Source of the DNA: a virus
DNA: 47,293 nt
IMG/VR virus record: IMGVR_UViG_3300046011_004234
Coordinates: 1 to 47,293 of that record
Strand: one strand, 5' to 3'
In this document: positions 1-8,451 of the stretch, one piece after another
Layout: each line of letters begins with the position of its first letter
How positions within the stretch are numbered: position 1 is the stretch's first letter
Notes under the pieces: model-generated
Databases searched by the model: none
What the model was told of the DNA's origin: nothing
What the model saw: only the letters and a program-made list of their open reading frames with translations
Translations under genes and position numbers: made by a program

Positions 1-340
1 TGTTTGGAATGCTTCGTTATCTGCAAAAAGACAAGCTAAACAGGAAGCTGACGATAAAGAGGTTCGGGACTATAGGGCGCAATTAGAACGAGATGCTCAA
101 GCAAAAGCAACAGCAGATGCTCAAGCAAAGGCTGCAATAGAAAAACAACTTGCTGATAAATCGTATCTTTTAAATGTAGATACATCGGGAGTTCAAGGAG
201 ATATTCCAACTGCTGTTTGGAATGCTTCGTTATCTGCAAAAAGACAAGCTAAACAGGAAGCTGACGATAAAGAGGTTCGGGACTATAGGGCGCAATTAGA
301 ACGAGATGCTCAAGCAAAAGCAACAGCAGATGCTCAAGCA
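1..340 (+). repeat. Direct repeat, 127 bases, period 213, in frame
   Basis: Bases 1-127 and 214-340 are identical. The offset of 213 bases is 71 codons, so the partial gene reads through both copies in frame. The left copy is cut by the window edge and may be longer. Either it is a genuine tandem domain duplication or it reflects the end of an assembled contig. Confidence 0.9.
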
Positions 341-1078
341 GCATCTAATACCACTGGAACTACACCATCTGCCGACACGCTTGCTAATTTAGGTGGAACA
401 GGTACTGCTAAAGTTGCGGATACAGGGACGGTTATTGATAACACTAAACTTAATACGCAAGGTGGTGGAAGTGCATTGGCTACAGGCGATGCAAGCGCAT
501 TATCTACGGGCGATGTTAATAAAATTCCAACTACAAGTGGAAGTGCATTGGCTACAGGCGATGTTAATAAAATTGCAACAACAGGTGGAAGCGCATTATC
601 CACAGGTGATGTTAATAAAATGTCAACTTCCCCTGCTGCGACAAGTCCTCCCAGTACAATAAATACAGGAAGCATTCCTGCTCTTACTACGGCTGATTTA
701 ACTAATTGGTACAATACTCAACCAAAGGGGGTTACTTCAGATCAATTAACGGCTGCTTTAAAAACACAGCAAGATACATTAAACAAGTCCTATACCGATG
801 CCTTAGCTGGAAATCAAACCGCACTTACTTCTCAAAATGCTAACTTCTTAAAAGATTGGACTACTAGCGCAGATACGCTTAAAAATAGTATTCTTAGTGG
901 TGTTGATACCAAGAATCAAGCATTTGGCACACAAGCAACACAAGGTTTTATGGATGCCTTTAAGAATTTCCAAATACCCACTAACCAGCAAACTGGTGTT
1001 AACTTAGGTAATTATAATGATAATCGAAATGCCGCTGCCGACCAATGGTGGTCACAATATGTTACAGGACGGAGATAA
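2..1078 (+). CDS. Repeat-rich virion-associated protein, 5' end outside window (partial)
   Basis: The frame is open from base 2 to the TAA at 1076-1078, so the gene enters from the left edge. The first internal ATG at 476 lies inside repeats and is not a convincing start. The visible 358 residues have an Ala/Lys/Gln/Asp-rich helical part, in which 71 residues are duplicated in frame (period 213 bases). A Gly/Thr/Ala linker follows, with about three 16-residue units of the type SALxTGDVNKIxTTxG. The C-terminal domain of about 140 residues is rich in Asn, Gln and Thr. No catalytic motif is recognised. It lies immediately before other virion-like genes, and the composition (helical repeats plus low-complexity linker) suits an elongated structural or tail-associated protein. 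The function is inferred from context only. Confidence 0.7.
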   Translation, partial: VWNASLSAKRQAKQEADDKEVRDYRAQLERDAQAKATADAQAKAAIEKQLADKSYLLNVDTSGVQGDIPTAVWNASLSAKRQAKQEADDKEVRDYRAQLERDAQAKATADAQAASNTTGTTPSADTLANLGGTGTAKVADTGTVIDNTKLNTQGGGSALATGDASALSTGDVNKIPTTSGSALATGDVNKIATTGGSALSTGDVNKMSTSPAATSPPSTINTGSIPALTTADLTNWYNTQPKGVTSDQLTAALKTQQDTLNKSYTDALAGNQTALTSQNANFLKDWTTSADTLKNSILSGVDTKNQAFGTQATQGFMDAFKNFQIPTNQQTGVNLGNYNDNRNAAADQWWSQYVTGRR

Positions 1079-1082
1079 TTAA

Positions 1083-2822
1083 ATGGCAACTATAGAAGAA
1101 ATAGCAGCTGGTTTGCGGTCTGGAACACCTGTGCAAAAACCAACTACGGTAACGCAAACTTTTGATCCGAAATATATTAATACCTATGGGGATTTAATTA
1201 AAAATACTACTGATCCCAATTTGGTAAGTAAATTAACTACTTATGGGCAAGTTACTGACGCTTATGGGAATCCATTATTCGATCAGAATGTATTTTCGGC
1301 AGTTAACTCTCCAAATAAAAAGATAGCAGAACCTGCAAATAAAGCTATTCAAAGTACACTAGGTACTTGGGCAGATGAAGTGCTTCAAAAAGATACTCTT
1401 GATCCTATAACAGGTCAACCTATCAATTGGAATAATGTAGGTGGAACATCTGGTAAACAGTATCAAGCAGCTAAAACTGCATTGATAAACAATCCTGCAA
1501 ACAATGTGCGATGGACTAGTCAAAAAACACAAGCACAGACTATTGCGGATAAAGCTGTTGCTGATGCTAAAACCCAAGAAGACGCTAGGGTGGCAGCGGA
1601 TGCTAAAGCAACTGCTGATGCGGCAGCGGCAGCGGATGCGACAAAATTAGCTACTGAGCAAGATACTGCCAATCAATTAGCGCAACAAACTGCTAATGAT
1701 TTAAAATTAAAAAATGCCACCGCACCACTTGATACTAAAACATTAGGTGGCGGGTTTGATGCACTTGGTAATCCTATAAATAGTACAGTCACATCTGGTA
1801 TTACACAGGATATGATTGATAAGGGAATGCTTAATGTTGCTAAAGTAGGCGCTCCAACTACCATTGTTAATCCAAATTCAGCCGCTGATGTTACCAAGAT
1901 GGTGGACGCTGCCAAAGCATCTGAAGTCAATGTTACACCGGATTCAATGGTATCTAATCAGCTATCTGGATTACTTGCTAAAAACAATCCTTATATCCAA
2001 CAAGCTGTTAATGCGGCTAATCTACAGGCATCGCGTAGAGGTATGCTTAATACAGGCGCTGCTGCTGGATTTGCTCAAGACGCAGCGATTAAAGCCGCTT
2101 TACCGATTGCGCAACAAGACGCATTAACTAGACAAAAAGCCAATGAAGCCAATGCACAGGCTCAGAATCAATTACTTAATACTGGTCTTGGTCTTAAAGC
2201 CACCAGTATGGATAGGCAAGCTCAGAACGATATTCAAGTTCAGAATTGGAATGCGGCTAATAAAATTACAGTAGATAGTACGAATACAAAAGCAATTAAT
2301 GATGCTACCAATTTGTTTACCACAGCAATACTAAACGATTTGAATAATTTAGCCACATCTAATCGGGACTCTGGCGCTAGATTAAGAGAACTTATTAGTA
2401 AAGGGAACATTGAAATTGCAGGCAAGGTAACTCAATCTGTTATTGATAGCGTGGCAGCAGATACGAAATTTGAATCTGATAAAAAATTAGCTGTATTTAA
2501 TGAAACTCTAAAGCAACAAACCAATCAACTAACTGCTGAAAATCAAGTAATGGTTGATGCACTAAAAGGCGAGCGTGAAACTTCTAATGCCGTATTACAA
2601 GCACACGCAGTTATTGACGGACAACTGCTCGATGGTATTAGAGCCATTAACCTTACTCCAGATATGAATGAAAAAGCTAAGGCAGCTAATGCTAATGGAC
2701 TAACTATGATAGCAAATGCAATGAAGAAAAATATTACTGCTACAGCGGCAGCGCAATCACAACTAATTAATAGTGATGCAGGTAAAACTGCAACTTCCTT
2801 AGTTTCTCCGACAAACAAATAG
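1083..2822 (+). CDS. Putative virion protein (internal or tail-associated), Ala/Asn/Gln-rich, 579 aa
   Basis: The start has GGAG about nine bases upstream and lies 4 bases after the previous stop. The protein is almost entirely helical in character and rich in Ala, Asn, Gln, Thr and Asp, with few aromatics. Residues about 150-210 look like coiled coil. Around residues 315-350 is a segment with LQASRRGMLNTGAAAGFAQD followed by a run ending PIAQQDA; this pattern recurs in uncharacterised proteins of short-tailed phages next to tail or ejection genes. No enzymatic motif or membrane span is seen. It sits between two other late genes on the same strand and is probably co-transcribed with them. A role as tail, needle or internal virion protein is inferred. 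Confidence 0.65.
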   Translation: MATIEEIAAGLRSGTPVQKPTTVTQTFDPKYINTYGDLIKNTTDPNLVSKLTTYGQVTDAYGNPLFDQNVFSAVNSPNKKIAEPANKAIQSTLGTWADEVLQKDTLDPITGQPINWNNVGGTSGKQYQAAKTALINNPANNVRWTSQKTQAQTIADKAVADAKTQEDARVAADAKATADAAAAADATKLATEQDTANQLAQQTANDLKLKNATAPLDTKTLGGGFDALGNPINSTVTSGITQDMIDKGMLNVAKVGAPTTIVNPNSAADVTKMVDAAKASEVNVTPDSMVSNQLSGLLAKNNPYIQQAVNAANLQASRRGMLNTGAAAGFAQDAAIKAALPIAQQDALTRQKANEANAQAQNQLLNTGLGLKATSMDRQAQNDIQVQNWNAANKITVDSTNTKAINDATNLFTTAILNDLNNLATSNRDSGARLRELISKGNIEIAGKVTQSVIDSVAADTKFESDKKLAVFNETLKQQTNQLTAENQVMVDALKGERETSNAVLQAHAVIDGQLLDGIRAINLTPDMNEKAKAANANGLTMIANAMKKNITATAAAQSQLINSDAGKTATSLVSPTNK

Positions 2823-2830
2823 GTATCTTT

Positions 2831-3400
2831 ATGGCAGCTTCAGCAGATTTACAATTAGAACAAATGAAAGCAAACGCAGCGGCTCGACATGAGCAAAGTT
2901 TACTCGGAAGGTATGAGCAAGTTTCTCAGAATAAACCAGTGGGGATGTTATCTATGCCAAACACTGATTTACCTATGTTTACCGCATCTCAATTCGGTTC
3001 GTTTAAAACACCTCAACCTCAACAACCCGAAAGCGGTGGTATGAGTGTAATGTGTACTTTAATGCGCGAATACGGCTATCTTGAAGATGATGTATTTGAC
3101 GCTGATACTTTATTTGGGCATTTGATCGCAACTACTCATCCAGAAGTCCTTATCGGCTATCATGCGTGGGCAAAACCACTAACTGAATTCTTGCGTAACA
3201 ATGCGATTTATATCCCGTTATTTGCTTATATTGTTCAAGCATGGGCATATGAAATGGCAGAGCAATTTGGCATTGTAAAAAATCGCAGTACATTTAAACG
3301 ATTAGTTGGTAAAATAGTGATGAATGTAGGTAAGCCAATTTGTGGGTTTATTGGAACAGTAATTTCATCACAAGGAAACTATGAGTATCACCGGACTTAA
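2831..3400 (+). CDS. Conserved-type phage protein near tail genes, 189 aa
   Basis: The start is preceded by AGGT at suitable spacing. The first 60 residues are polar and helical. The second half is a compact domain beginning with MSVMCTLMREYGYLEDDVFD, then a stretch with GYHAWAKPLTEFLRNN, and a hydrophobic tail with several aromatics and Cys171. Small proteins of this pattern (Cys-x3-x-G-x-L, then GYxxWA) are common beside tail genes of podoviruses, but I know of no assigned function. The gene ends inside the next gene (20-base overlap), which suggests translational coupling to the cupin/oxygenase gene. Confidence 0.6.
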   Translation: MAASADLQLEQMKANAAARHEQSLLGRYEQVSQNKPVGMLSMPNTDLPMFTASQFGSFKTPQPQQPESGGMSVMCTLMREYGYLEDDVFDADTLFGHLIATTHPEVLIGYHAWAKPLTEFLRNNAIYIPLFAYIVQAWAYEMAEQFGIVKNRSTFKRLVGKIVMNVGKPICGFIGTVISSQGNYEYHRT

Positions 3401-4265
3401 CGTACAAGCACATCACTTTATTGGCGGAATCTATGCCAAAGAAGTGATTATTGATGATGGCTTTGAAGTTCAGCAACACGCTCATACCTTTGATCACATG
3501 AGTGTTCTTGTTGAAGGATGCGCTATAGTTTGGCAAGGTGATACTCAAGAAACCTATTTTGCCCCTGCTGTGATTGAAATTAAAGCCGGTATTGAGCATA
3601 GCGTTCAAGCGGTTAACGGTAGAGTGGTTTGGCTATGTATCCATGCTACAGCTACTTGTGATGCAGAAAATATAGATGACGTGCTTATCGGCAAACCCAA
3701 TATGGTCAATACCGGTATTCATGTTGATGTATCGGCTATCAATAAATTTATTTCTGATAATGATTATTTATGGAATAAATTTAAACAACGTACTGAATCG
3801 TCTAAATCACCACATAGGGAAGTAGATGATATCTGGGTTCGCTATAATGATATTAAAAATTATAATCCATCGAACCCTTTAGCATTTCATGATGAACACG
3901 ATAGCGTTTTCTATATTAACGATCAGAAATTTAAAGATGAAATTGCTAAGATTAGCCGTGCAATTTGTGAAAAACACAATATCCATAAAACAGAATTTGG
4001 TGGCATTTTAATTACTCGTATCCCTGCCGGTAAACAAGTTTATCGTCATAACGATGCGCATAGCTGGCACGCAGAATACTATAAAGATAAATATTTAATC
4101 TCTTTAGAATCCAATGATAAGCAATCTTTTAACTACGAAGGGCAATCTATTACTACTCCTGTGGGTGATATATTTAGTTTTAATAACCTTGTTGACCATT
4201 GGGTGTTAAATGATTCGGATTCACCACGGGTTAGTTTAATAATTTGTATGCGCCATAACGCATAA
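3381..4265 (+). CDS. Cupin domain fused to a 2-oxoglutarate/Fe(II) oxygenase-like domain
   Basis: This 294-residue protein starts within the previous gene, with AAGGA before the ATG. Residues 10-90 form a cupin-like barrel: His33-x-His35-x3-His39, then Gly46, and a distal His73 after a Gly-containing turn give a plausible metal site. Residues about 120-294 resemble aspartyl/asparaginyl-hydroxylase-type 2-oxoglutarate oxygenases: His223-x-Asp225, distal His273 and Arg283 match the HxD...H...R pattern that binds Fe(II) and 2-oxoglutarate. The likely reaction is hydroxylation of a protein or small-molecule target; the substrate is unknown. The gene lies between virion genes and tail-fibre genes, so modification of a virion or host protein is possible. 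Domain calls are by motif only. Confidence 0.75.
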   Translation: MSITGLNVQAHHFIGGIYAKEVIIDDGFEVQQHAHTFDHMSVLVEGCAIVWQGDTQETYFAPAVIEIKAGIEHSVQAVNGRVVWLCIHATATCDAENIDDVLIGKPNMVNTGIHVDVSAINKFISDNDYLWNKFKQRTESSKSPHREVDDIWVRYNDIKNYNPSNPLAFHDEHDSVFYINDQKFKDEIAKISRAICEKHNIHKTEFGGILITRIPAGKQVYRHNDAHSWHAEYYKDKYLISLESNDKQSFNYEGQSITTPVGDIFSFNNLVDHWVLNDSDSPRVSLIICMRHNA

Positions 4266-4279
4266 TTACGCTACACATA

Positions 4280-4294
4280 ACGTCGAGATGACGT
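4280..4294 (+). promoter_or_regulatory. Small hairpin in the leader of the tail-fibre gene
   Basis: ACGTC (4280-4284) and GACGT (4290-4294) flank a five-base loop just upstream of the AAGGA ribosome site of the fibre gene. A similar CGTC/GACG arrangement lies at about 29395-29405 before the virion gene at 29411. Either could tune translation or mark processed transcripts. It is too short for a terminator. Confidence 0.3.
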
Positions 4295-4305
4295 AAGGAC
4301 AAAAG

Positions 4306-5322
4306 ATGAGTACCTTTAACCCACCGGCTGATATTGCTCAGATTACTCTAGCAAAATCCTCAGACGTTAACGCTGTTAAGGCGGCTACCGCAATTGCATT
4401 TGGATTGCTTCCAAGTGAAACCAAACTTCAACGTGGTACAGTCAATTTCGCTGTAGACACCGGTACAGCGAATACCTATGTGGTAGCACTAGACAGTTCC
4501 ATAACAAGTTACACCGATGGTCTACAAGTCGTATTCAGACCTCTTAATGACAATACGGGCAGTGCCACTATCAATTTAAATAGTCTTGGCGCAAAGTCCA
4601 TTAGACTTACTGATAGTGAACCGATTCAAGCAGGGGATATTAGCGCTGGAGCGGTTATCGATGTTCGCTATAGTACGTCAACAGGGTTTTTCCATTTAAC
4701 GCCAAACTCAGCTATTTACGCTCACGATGCAGGGGTATCGGCAACAGCCGCAGCGGCAAGTGCATCGACGGCATCTACTCAAGCAAGTAACGCATCTACC
4801 TCAGCTAGTAATGCCGCAAGTAGCGCATCAACAGCAAGTACGTCGGCATCAAACGCATCGACTAGTGCATCAACAGCAACGACTCAAGCCGGTATTGCAA
4901 CAACACAAGCCGGTATTGCAACAACACAAGCAGAATTAGCAACAACACAGGCAAATAATGCTTTATCAAGCGCAAATACAGCAACAACACAGGCTGGAAT
5001 ATCGTCAACACAAGCGGCTGCTTCCGCATCGTCCGCTACTATTGCGTTAAACAGCGTATCTTCGGTTGCGACCTCTGCTACAACTGCGACAAATCAAGCG
5101 ACAATCGCAACTACTAAAGCCGTCGAATCCTCAAACAGTGCAACTAATTCTGCAAACAGCGCAGCTTCAACTGCAACATTGCTTGCGAATGCGGGGTCAA
5201 TGTTGGGAATAAACTTTGGAGCATTTACTATTTCGGGTGGAGAACTTACTGTGACGCATCTATCAACTTCCACACCGTCGCTATCAAACGGTGAATTAAT
5301 CTTAACTTACGAGACTTTATAA
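4306..5322 (+). CDS. Tail fibre or fibre-stalk protein with heptad repeats, 338 aa
   Basis: The start is preceded by AAGGAC. Residues 1-140 are a globular N-terminal domain that may attach to the virion. Residues about 145-290 are a long Ala/Ser/Thr/Gln/Asn repeat: first SAS/TAS-type units, then a 21-base (7-residue) tandem unit IATTQAG around 4890-4960. Such heptads form trimeric coiled-coil or fibrous stalks in phage fibres. The last 45 residues are a short beta-rich tip. The stop overlaps the next start (TAATG), so the two proteins are probably made and assembled together. The repeats could allow length variation by slippage. Receptor specificity cannot be read from the sequence. Confidence 0.8.
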   Translation: MSTFNPPADIAQITLAKSSDVNAVKAATAIAFGLLPSETKLQRGTVNFAVDTGTANTYVVALDSSITSYTDGLQVVFRPLNDNTGSATINLNSLGAKSIRLTDSEPIQAGDISAGAVIDVRYSTSTGFFHLTPNSAIYAHDAGVSATAAAASASTASTQASNASTSASNAASSASTASTSASNASTSASTATTQAGIATTQAGIATTQAELATTQANNALSSANTATTQAGISSTQAAASASSATIALNSVSSVATSATTATNQATIATTKAVESSNSATNSANSAASTATLLANAGSMLGINFGAFTISGGELTVTHLSTSTPSLSNGELILTYETL

Positions 5323-6782
5323 TGGCAACGACAAATCTAGGGCGAATAGGGTTAGTCTCTCGCGGCACATGGTCAGCAGGGACATATAAAAATTTAGACG
5401 TAGTGTCTTATAATAACTCACTTTATATCTGTAAAGTGACTACGACAACCGACGCTCCAACAGTAACGGCTAGTTGGGATTTATATGTAAGCGATAGCGG
5501 GGCTGCCGCAAGCGCAGCAGCAGCCGCAAGTAGTGCTACCGCAGCAGCGGCTAGTTATGATTCATTTGATGATCGATATTTAGGCGCAAAAACATCTGAT
5601 CCGACGGTTGATAATGACGGAAACGCATTGCTAACTGGCGCATTATATTGGAACAGCGCAACGGGCGTATTTAAAGTCTGGTCGGGTAGTGCATGGATAA
5701 CTAATATCACATCAAATCAGTTTGGTACAAACGTCGCCACATTCCTTCAAACGCCTTCTAGCGCAAACCTCGCTGCTGCATTAACAGATAAAACAGGTAC
5801 AGGGACAAACGTATTTGCATCAAACCCAACCTTCCCTGCGCAAATTAACCTTACTGCAAACAGTGGCTATAATATCTATGCTTCTGGAACAGCTGATAAT
5901 TATTTGGCTGGTGGTCTTAGTATTGGCACAGTAAACGTCACTGGATACTACGGTACTTTTAATGTCGGAGGCAGCGGCTCGCCAACTGGTGGATATTTAT
6001 CTGCTGTATCCGCTAGTCAATCAATACCTGCAACAACAACCGCAAGGTATGATTCTTTTACATCGTTTCCAACCATCCCCGCTGCTAGTTTTTCGCTAAC
6101 TGATATAAATCATTTTTTTGCTAATCCTTCGTCCTTTGGCGCAGGTGTTAGTGTTACAGCTCAATATGGTTTTAACGCACAACCTACACTCACAGGTGCA
6201 ACAAACAACTACGGATTTTATGGTGGTATAAACGCTGCCGCTGGTAAAGTCAGATATAATCTCTACATGGGAGGAACGGCTGATAATTATTTGGCTGGAA
6301 AGCTATCTGTAGGGACTACATCAACCGCGCAACCGTTAACTGTTTGTGGGGCTAACGGTAGCGGATTTACCGGCGAGCGTATTATTAATGGCAACTACGG
6401 CACTGGTATTGCCGGTGTTGAGTTTGTATCTGATGCAACTTACGCTAAAGCTGCTATTGGTTTACTGCGAAATAACGCTAATGGGGTAGGTAATTTAAAC
6501 TTTTATAATTCGACTAGCACTAGCGCGGCAGACTGGACGACAGCCGATTTAAAAATGACAATAGACTCAACTGGCAACGTAGGTATCGGCACAGCTTCAC
6601 CCGACGCATCCGCCATCCTTGACGTTCAAAGCACTACCAAAGGCGTGCGTATGCCTAACATGACAACCACGCAGAAAAATGCTATTGCGTCACCTGCGGC
6701 AGGTTTGATGGTTTTTGATACAAACTTAGCTAAACTCTGCGTCTACACAGGCGCAGCATGGCAAACAATCACTTCAATTTAA
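5322..6782 (+). CDS. Tail fibre / receptor-binding protein, 486 aa
   Basis: The gene begins at the TAATG overlap with the previous fibre gene. Residues 1-55 contain W17, Y22, Y30 and W53 in a pattern like small carbohydrate-binding or fibre-attachment modules. A short Ala/Ser linker follows. The middle is beta-rich with two copies of a motif GTADNYLAGxLSxGT (about residues 190 and 320), as in repeated beta-helix or carbohydrate-binding folds. The C-terminal 90 residues (IDSTGNVGIGTASP, then DVQSTTKGVRMPNMTT and GLMVFDT) match the sequence style of many phage fibre tips and surface proteins. The function as receptor-binding protein is inferred from this and from position. Confidence 0.8.
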   Translation: MATTNLGRIGLVSRGTWSAGTYKNLDVVSYNNSLYICKVTTTTDAPTVTASWDLYVSDSGAAASAAAAASSATAAAASYDSFDDRYLGAKTSDPTVDNDGNALLTGALYWNSATGVFKVWSGSAWITNITSNQFGTNVATFLQTPSSANLAAALTDKTGTGTNVFASNPTFPAQINLTANSGYNIYASGTADNYLAGGLSIGTVNVTGYYGTFNVGGSGSPTGGYLSAVSASQSIPATTTARYDSFTSFPTIPAASFSLTDINHFFANPSSFGAGVSVTAQYGFNAQPTLTGATNNYGFYGGINAAAGKVRYNLYMGGTADNYLAGKLSVGTTSTAQPLTVCGANGSGFTGERIINGNYGTGIAGVEFVSDATYAKAAIGLLRNNANGVGNLNFYNSTSTSAADWTTADLKMTIDSTGNVGIGTASPDASAILDVQSTTKGVRMPNMTTTQKNAIASPAAGLMVFDTNLAKLCVYTGAAWQTITSI

Positions 6783-6792
6783 GGAAACACTC

Positions 6793-7098
6793 ATGACAAC
6801 AACATACACATACGAACCAACTAACTTGCAACGCGACCAAAACGGTATTGCGAACCAAGTTCAATTTACTATCACAGCATCAAACGGCACAGACAGCGTA
6901 ACGGTTAACTCTATTACAGGTCTACCTGCACCTAAAGGCACAGTCATTGATTACGATAAACTATCAAAAGCAGACGTTATTGCATGGATTAAAAATCTAG
7001 TGGGTACACAGTCTGAAGCGTTAGCAGATTCGGAATTAGCGGCTCACATTGAAAACAAAAAAATTGTACTCTCTAACGGCACACCTTGGAGCAACTAA
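6793..7098 (+). CDS. Small tail-region protein of unknown function, 101 aa
   Basis: It lies ten bases after the fibre gene with AAGGA before the ATG. Residues 20-50 are beta-rich and the rest helical. The phrase PKGTVIDYDKLSKADVIAWI is of a type I associate with small phage proteins found just after fibre genes. No signal peptide or membrane span is present. It may be a fibre accessory or assembly protein, but that is only a guess from position. Confidence 0.55.
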   Translation: MTTTYTYEPTNLQRDQNGIANQVQFTITASNGTDSVTVNSITGLPAPKGTVIDYDKLSKADVIAWIKNLVGTQSEALADSELAAHIENKKIVLSNGTPWSN

Positions 7099-7099
7099 T

Positions 7100-7246
7100 A
7101 TGATTACTTGGAATTTATCTGAAGAAGTGGCAAACGCGATTTTAAACACACTGGGAAATCTACCCACGTCGTCAGGCGCATTTCCAATCCTTATGGATTT
7201 AAAACAGCAAACTGATAGTCAAACTGAAGAAAAAAAAGAGGATTAG
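7100..7246 (+). CDS. Small hypothetical protein, 48 aa
   Basis: The preferred start is the ATG at 7100, directly after the stop of the previous gene. An upstream in-frame start at 7049 would lie deep inside that gene. The N-terminal half is helical (MITWNLSEEVANAILNTLGN) and the C-terminus is Gln/Glu/Lys-rich. It matches the small amphipathic proteins often found before lysis genes in phages; the function is unknown. Confidence 0.55.
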   Translation: MITWNLSEEVANAILNTLGNLPTSSGAFPILMDLKQQTDSQTEEKKED

Positions 7247-7248
7247 TT

Positions 7249-7461
7249 ATGCCTGACGAAGCCTGCCGCCTTGCTAAAGTAGAGCAACGAATTGAAAACC
7301 TCGAAGAAATATTTGAAGATCGGGGTAAGAAGCTTGATGCCATAATTGCTACTCTTGAAGAAATGAAGAACGAGCAAACGCGCTATAAAGGTTTTATTGG
7401 AGGCATTGTATTCACTATTAGCGCATTGTTTTCGTTTATTGCTTGGTGGACGAGTAAATAA
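7249..7461 (+). CDS. Small membrane protein with N-terminal coiled coil (holin-associated type), 70 aa
   Basis: Residues 1-42 form a charged coiled coil (AKVEQRIENLEEIFEDRGKK). Residues 45-66 are a single hydrophobic span ending WWTSK. This coiled-coil-then-membrane layout resembles XhlA-type lysis accessory proteins. The gene is the first of three short membrane-protein genes immediately before the lysozyme gene, with a one-base overlap to the next. A role in lysis is inferred from topology and neighbours. Confidence 0.6.
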   Translation: MPDEACRLAKVEQRIENLEEIFEDRGKKLDAIIATLEEMKNEQTRYKGFIGGIVFTISALFSFIAWWTSK

Positions 7462-7739
7462 TGGAATTCCTACAGTTTGCAACGGACGTAGGCTTCCCAA
7501 TTGCCGCTGCTTGTGTAGGAATGTACTTTGTATTTCTGACGATTAAATTTTTGCTTGATAGCGTACTTGAAAAGATTAAAAGCCTTATCGGTATCATCAA
7601 GCAACTTGATAAACGTGTCACGGCTATGTCAGAGGATATTGTAAAAATAGATGTACTCATGACAGAAACGCTTGATATGCCAATTGAAAAAGAGAAGGTG
7701 GCGCGTTTTAATAACCCGCAAGAAAAGAGAATTGATTAA
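7461..7739 (+). CDS. Holin-like membrane protein, 92 aa
   Basis: The N-terminal segment, residues 8-34 (GFPIAAACVGMYFVFLTIKF), is one hydrophobic span. The rest is a helical, probably coiled-coil cytoplasmic part (residues 36-70) with a charged tail. Start and stop overlap both neighbours by one base. It shares the 'GFPI(I/A)A' span with the next protein, so the two look like tandem relatives. It is likely a holin or holin partner, inferred from membrane topology and its place before the lysozyme. Confidence 0.6.
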   Translation: MEFLQFATDVGFPIAAACVGMYFVFLTIKFLLDSVLEKIKSLIGIIKQLDKRVTAMSEDIVKIDVLMTETLDMPIEKEKVARFNNPQEKRID

Positions 7740-7981
7740 TGGATGTTGACGCATTAGCTAAATATATCAACCAGTATGGATTCCCTATTATTGCATCAAG
7801 TAGCATGGGGTATATCGTCTATTTCGTTTGGATATGGGTAACGACAATTGTTAAGCCAATCCTTACTGAAACAACAGACGCGCTGATTGAATTAATCGAC
7901 CAAATACGCCTGCTTGATAATGATATGATTCGCTTAACACAAAAATTAATTACGGTACTTTCTATGAGATCACGAAAATGA
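7739..7981 (+). CDS. Holin-like membrane protein, tandem relative of the preceding gene, 80 aa
   Basis: Residues 11-38 (YGFPIIASSSMGYIVYFVWI and following) form a hydrophobic span. Residues 40-80 are an amphipathic helix with a basic end (MRSRK). The pattern 'QYGFPI' at the start of the span is shared with the previous protein, suggesting duplication and divergence. The gene overlaps the lysozyme gene by four bases (ATGA), which couples its translation to that of the enzyme it would release. The holin role is inferred. Confidence 0.65.
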   Translation: MDVDALAKYINQYGFPIIASSSMGYIVYFVWIWVTTIVKPILTETTDALIELIDQIRLLDNDMIRLTQKLITVLSMRSRK

Positions 7982-8424
7982 AAACAGGCGAACGCGGTTT
8001 AAAATTGATTAAAGAATTTGAAGGTTGCAAGCTCAAAGCGTACCAATGCCCAGCTGGTGTTTGGACTATTGGCATTGGCTCAACGCGATATTCTGATGGT
8101 AGCGCGGTTAAACGAGGTCAGACTTTAGCAAATGAAGAAGCCGCGTTATTACTATTATCTAAAACATTAACGTCATATGAACACGCAGTAAATGCTATCA
8201 AGGTTGATTTAACTCAAAATGAATTTGATGCGCTGGTATCGCTTACTTACAATATTGGAGCAGGTAATTTAGCCAGCTCAACGCTTGTTAAAATGCTAAA
8301 AGCCGGTAATAGTAAAGCTGAGATTGCAAAGCAATTTTTACGATGGGATAAAGCAGGGGGTAAACCGCTTGCTGGTCTTACACGACGACGCAACGCTGAA
8401 GCAGAATTGTTTTTAAGCAAATAA
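7978..8424 (+). CDS. Endolysin, T4-type lysozyme (glycoside hydrolase family 24)
   Basis: The protein is 148 residues, a usual length for this family. The catalytic pattern E-x8-D/C-x5-T is visible as Glu15, Cys24 and Thr30 in the segment starting LIKEFEGCKLKAYQ. The usual GIGST turn follows, and 'FDALVSLTYNIGAGN' and 'GGKPLAGLTRRRNAEAELF' complete the family fold. It cleaves the MurNAc-GlcNAc bond of peptidoglycan. No signal peptide or signal-anchor is present, so release through the holin-like proteins just upstream is expected. The ATGA overlap with the preceding gene and the strong terminator 5 bases downstream mark the end of the late operon. Confidence 0.92.
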   Translation: MKTGERGLKLIKEFEGCKLKAYQCPAGVWTIGIGSTRYSDGSAVKRGQTLANEEAALLLLSKTLTSYEHAVNAIKVDLTQNEFDALVSLTYNIGAGNLASSTLVKMLKAGNSKAEIAKQFLRWDKAGGKPLAGLTRRRNAEAELFLSK

Positions 8425-8428
8425 TTAA

Positions 8429-8451
8429 AAAGCCGCTTACTCAGCGGCTTT
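8429..8451. terminator. Bidirectional terminator between convergent operons
   Basis: AAAGCCGCT (8429-8437) pairs perfectly with AGCGGCTTT (8443-8451) around a five-base loop, with T-rich DNA on the right and A-rich DNA on the left. It can therefore stop transcripts from both sides. It lies between the lysozyme gene and the end of the leftward early operon, and overlaps the last codons of the gene at 8441-8587. Confidence 0.85.

Noticed and set aside
476-1078. Treating ATG 476 as the start of a complete 200-residue gene
   Set aside because: The same frame is open to the left edge and codes for a consistent repeat-rich sequence, so the gene is 5'-truncated.
4306-6782. Diversity-generating retroelement near the fibre genes, as in BPP-1
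   Set aside because: No reverse transcriptase gene and no template/variable repeat pair are visible in the window.
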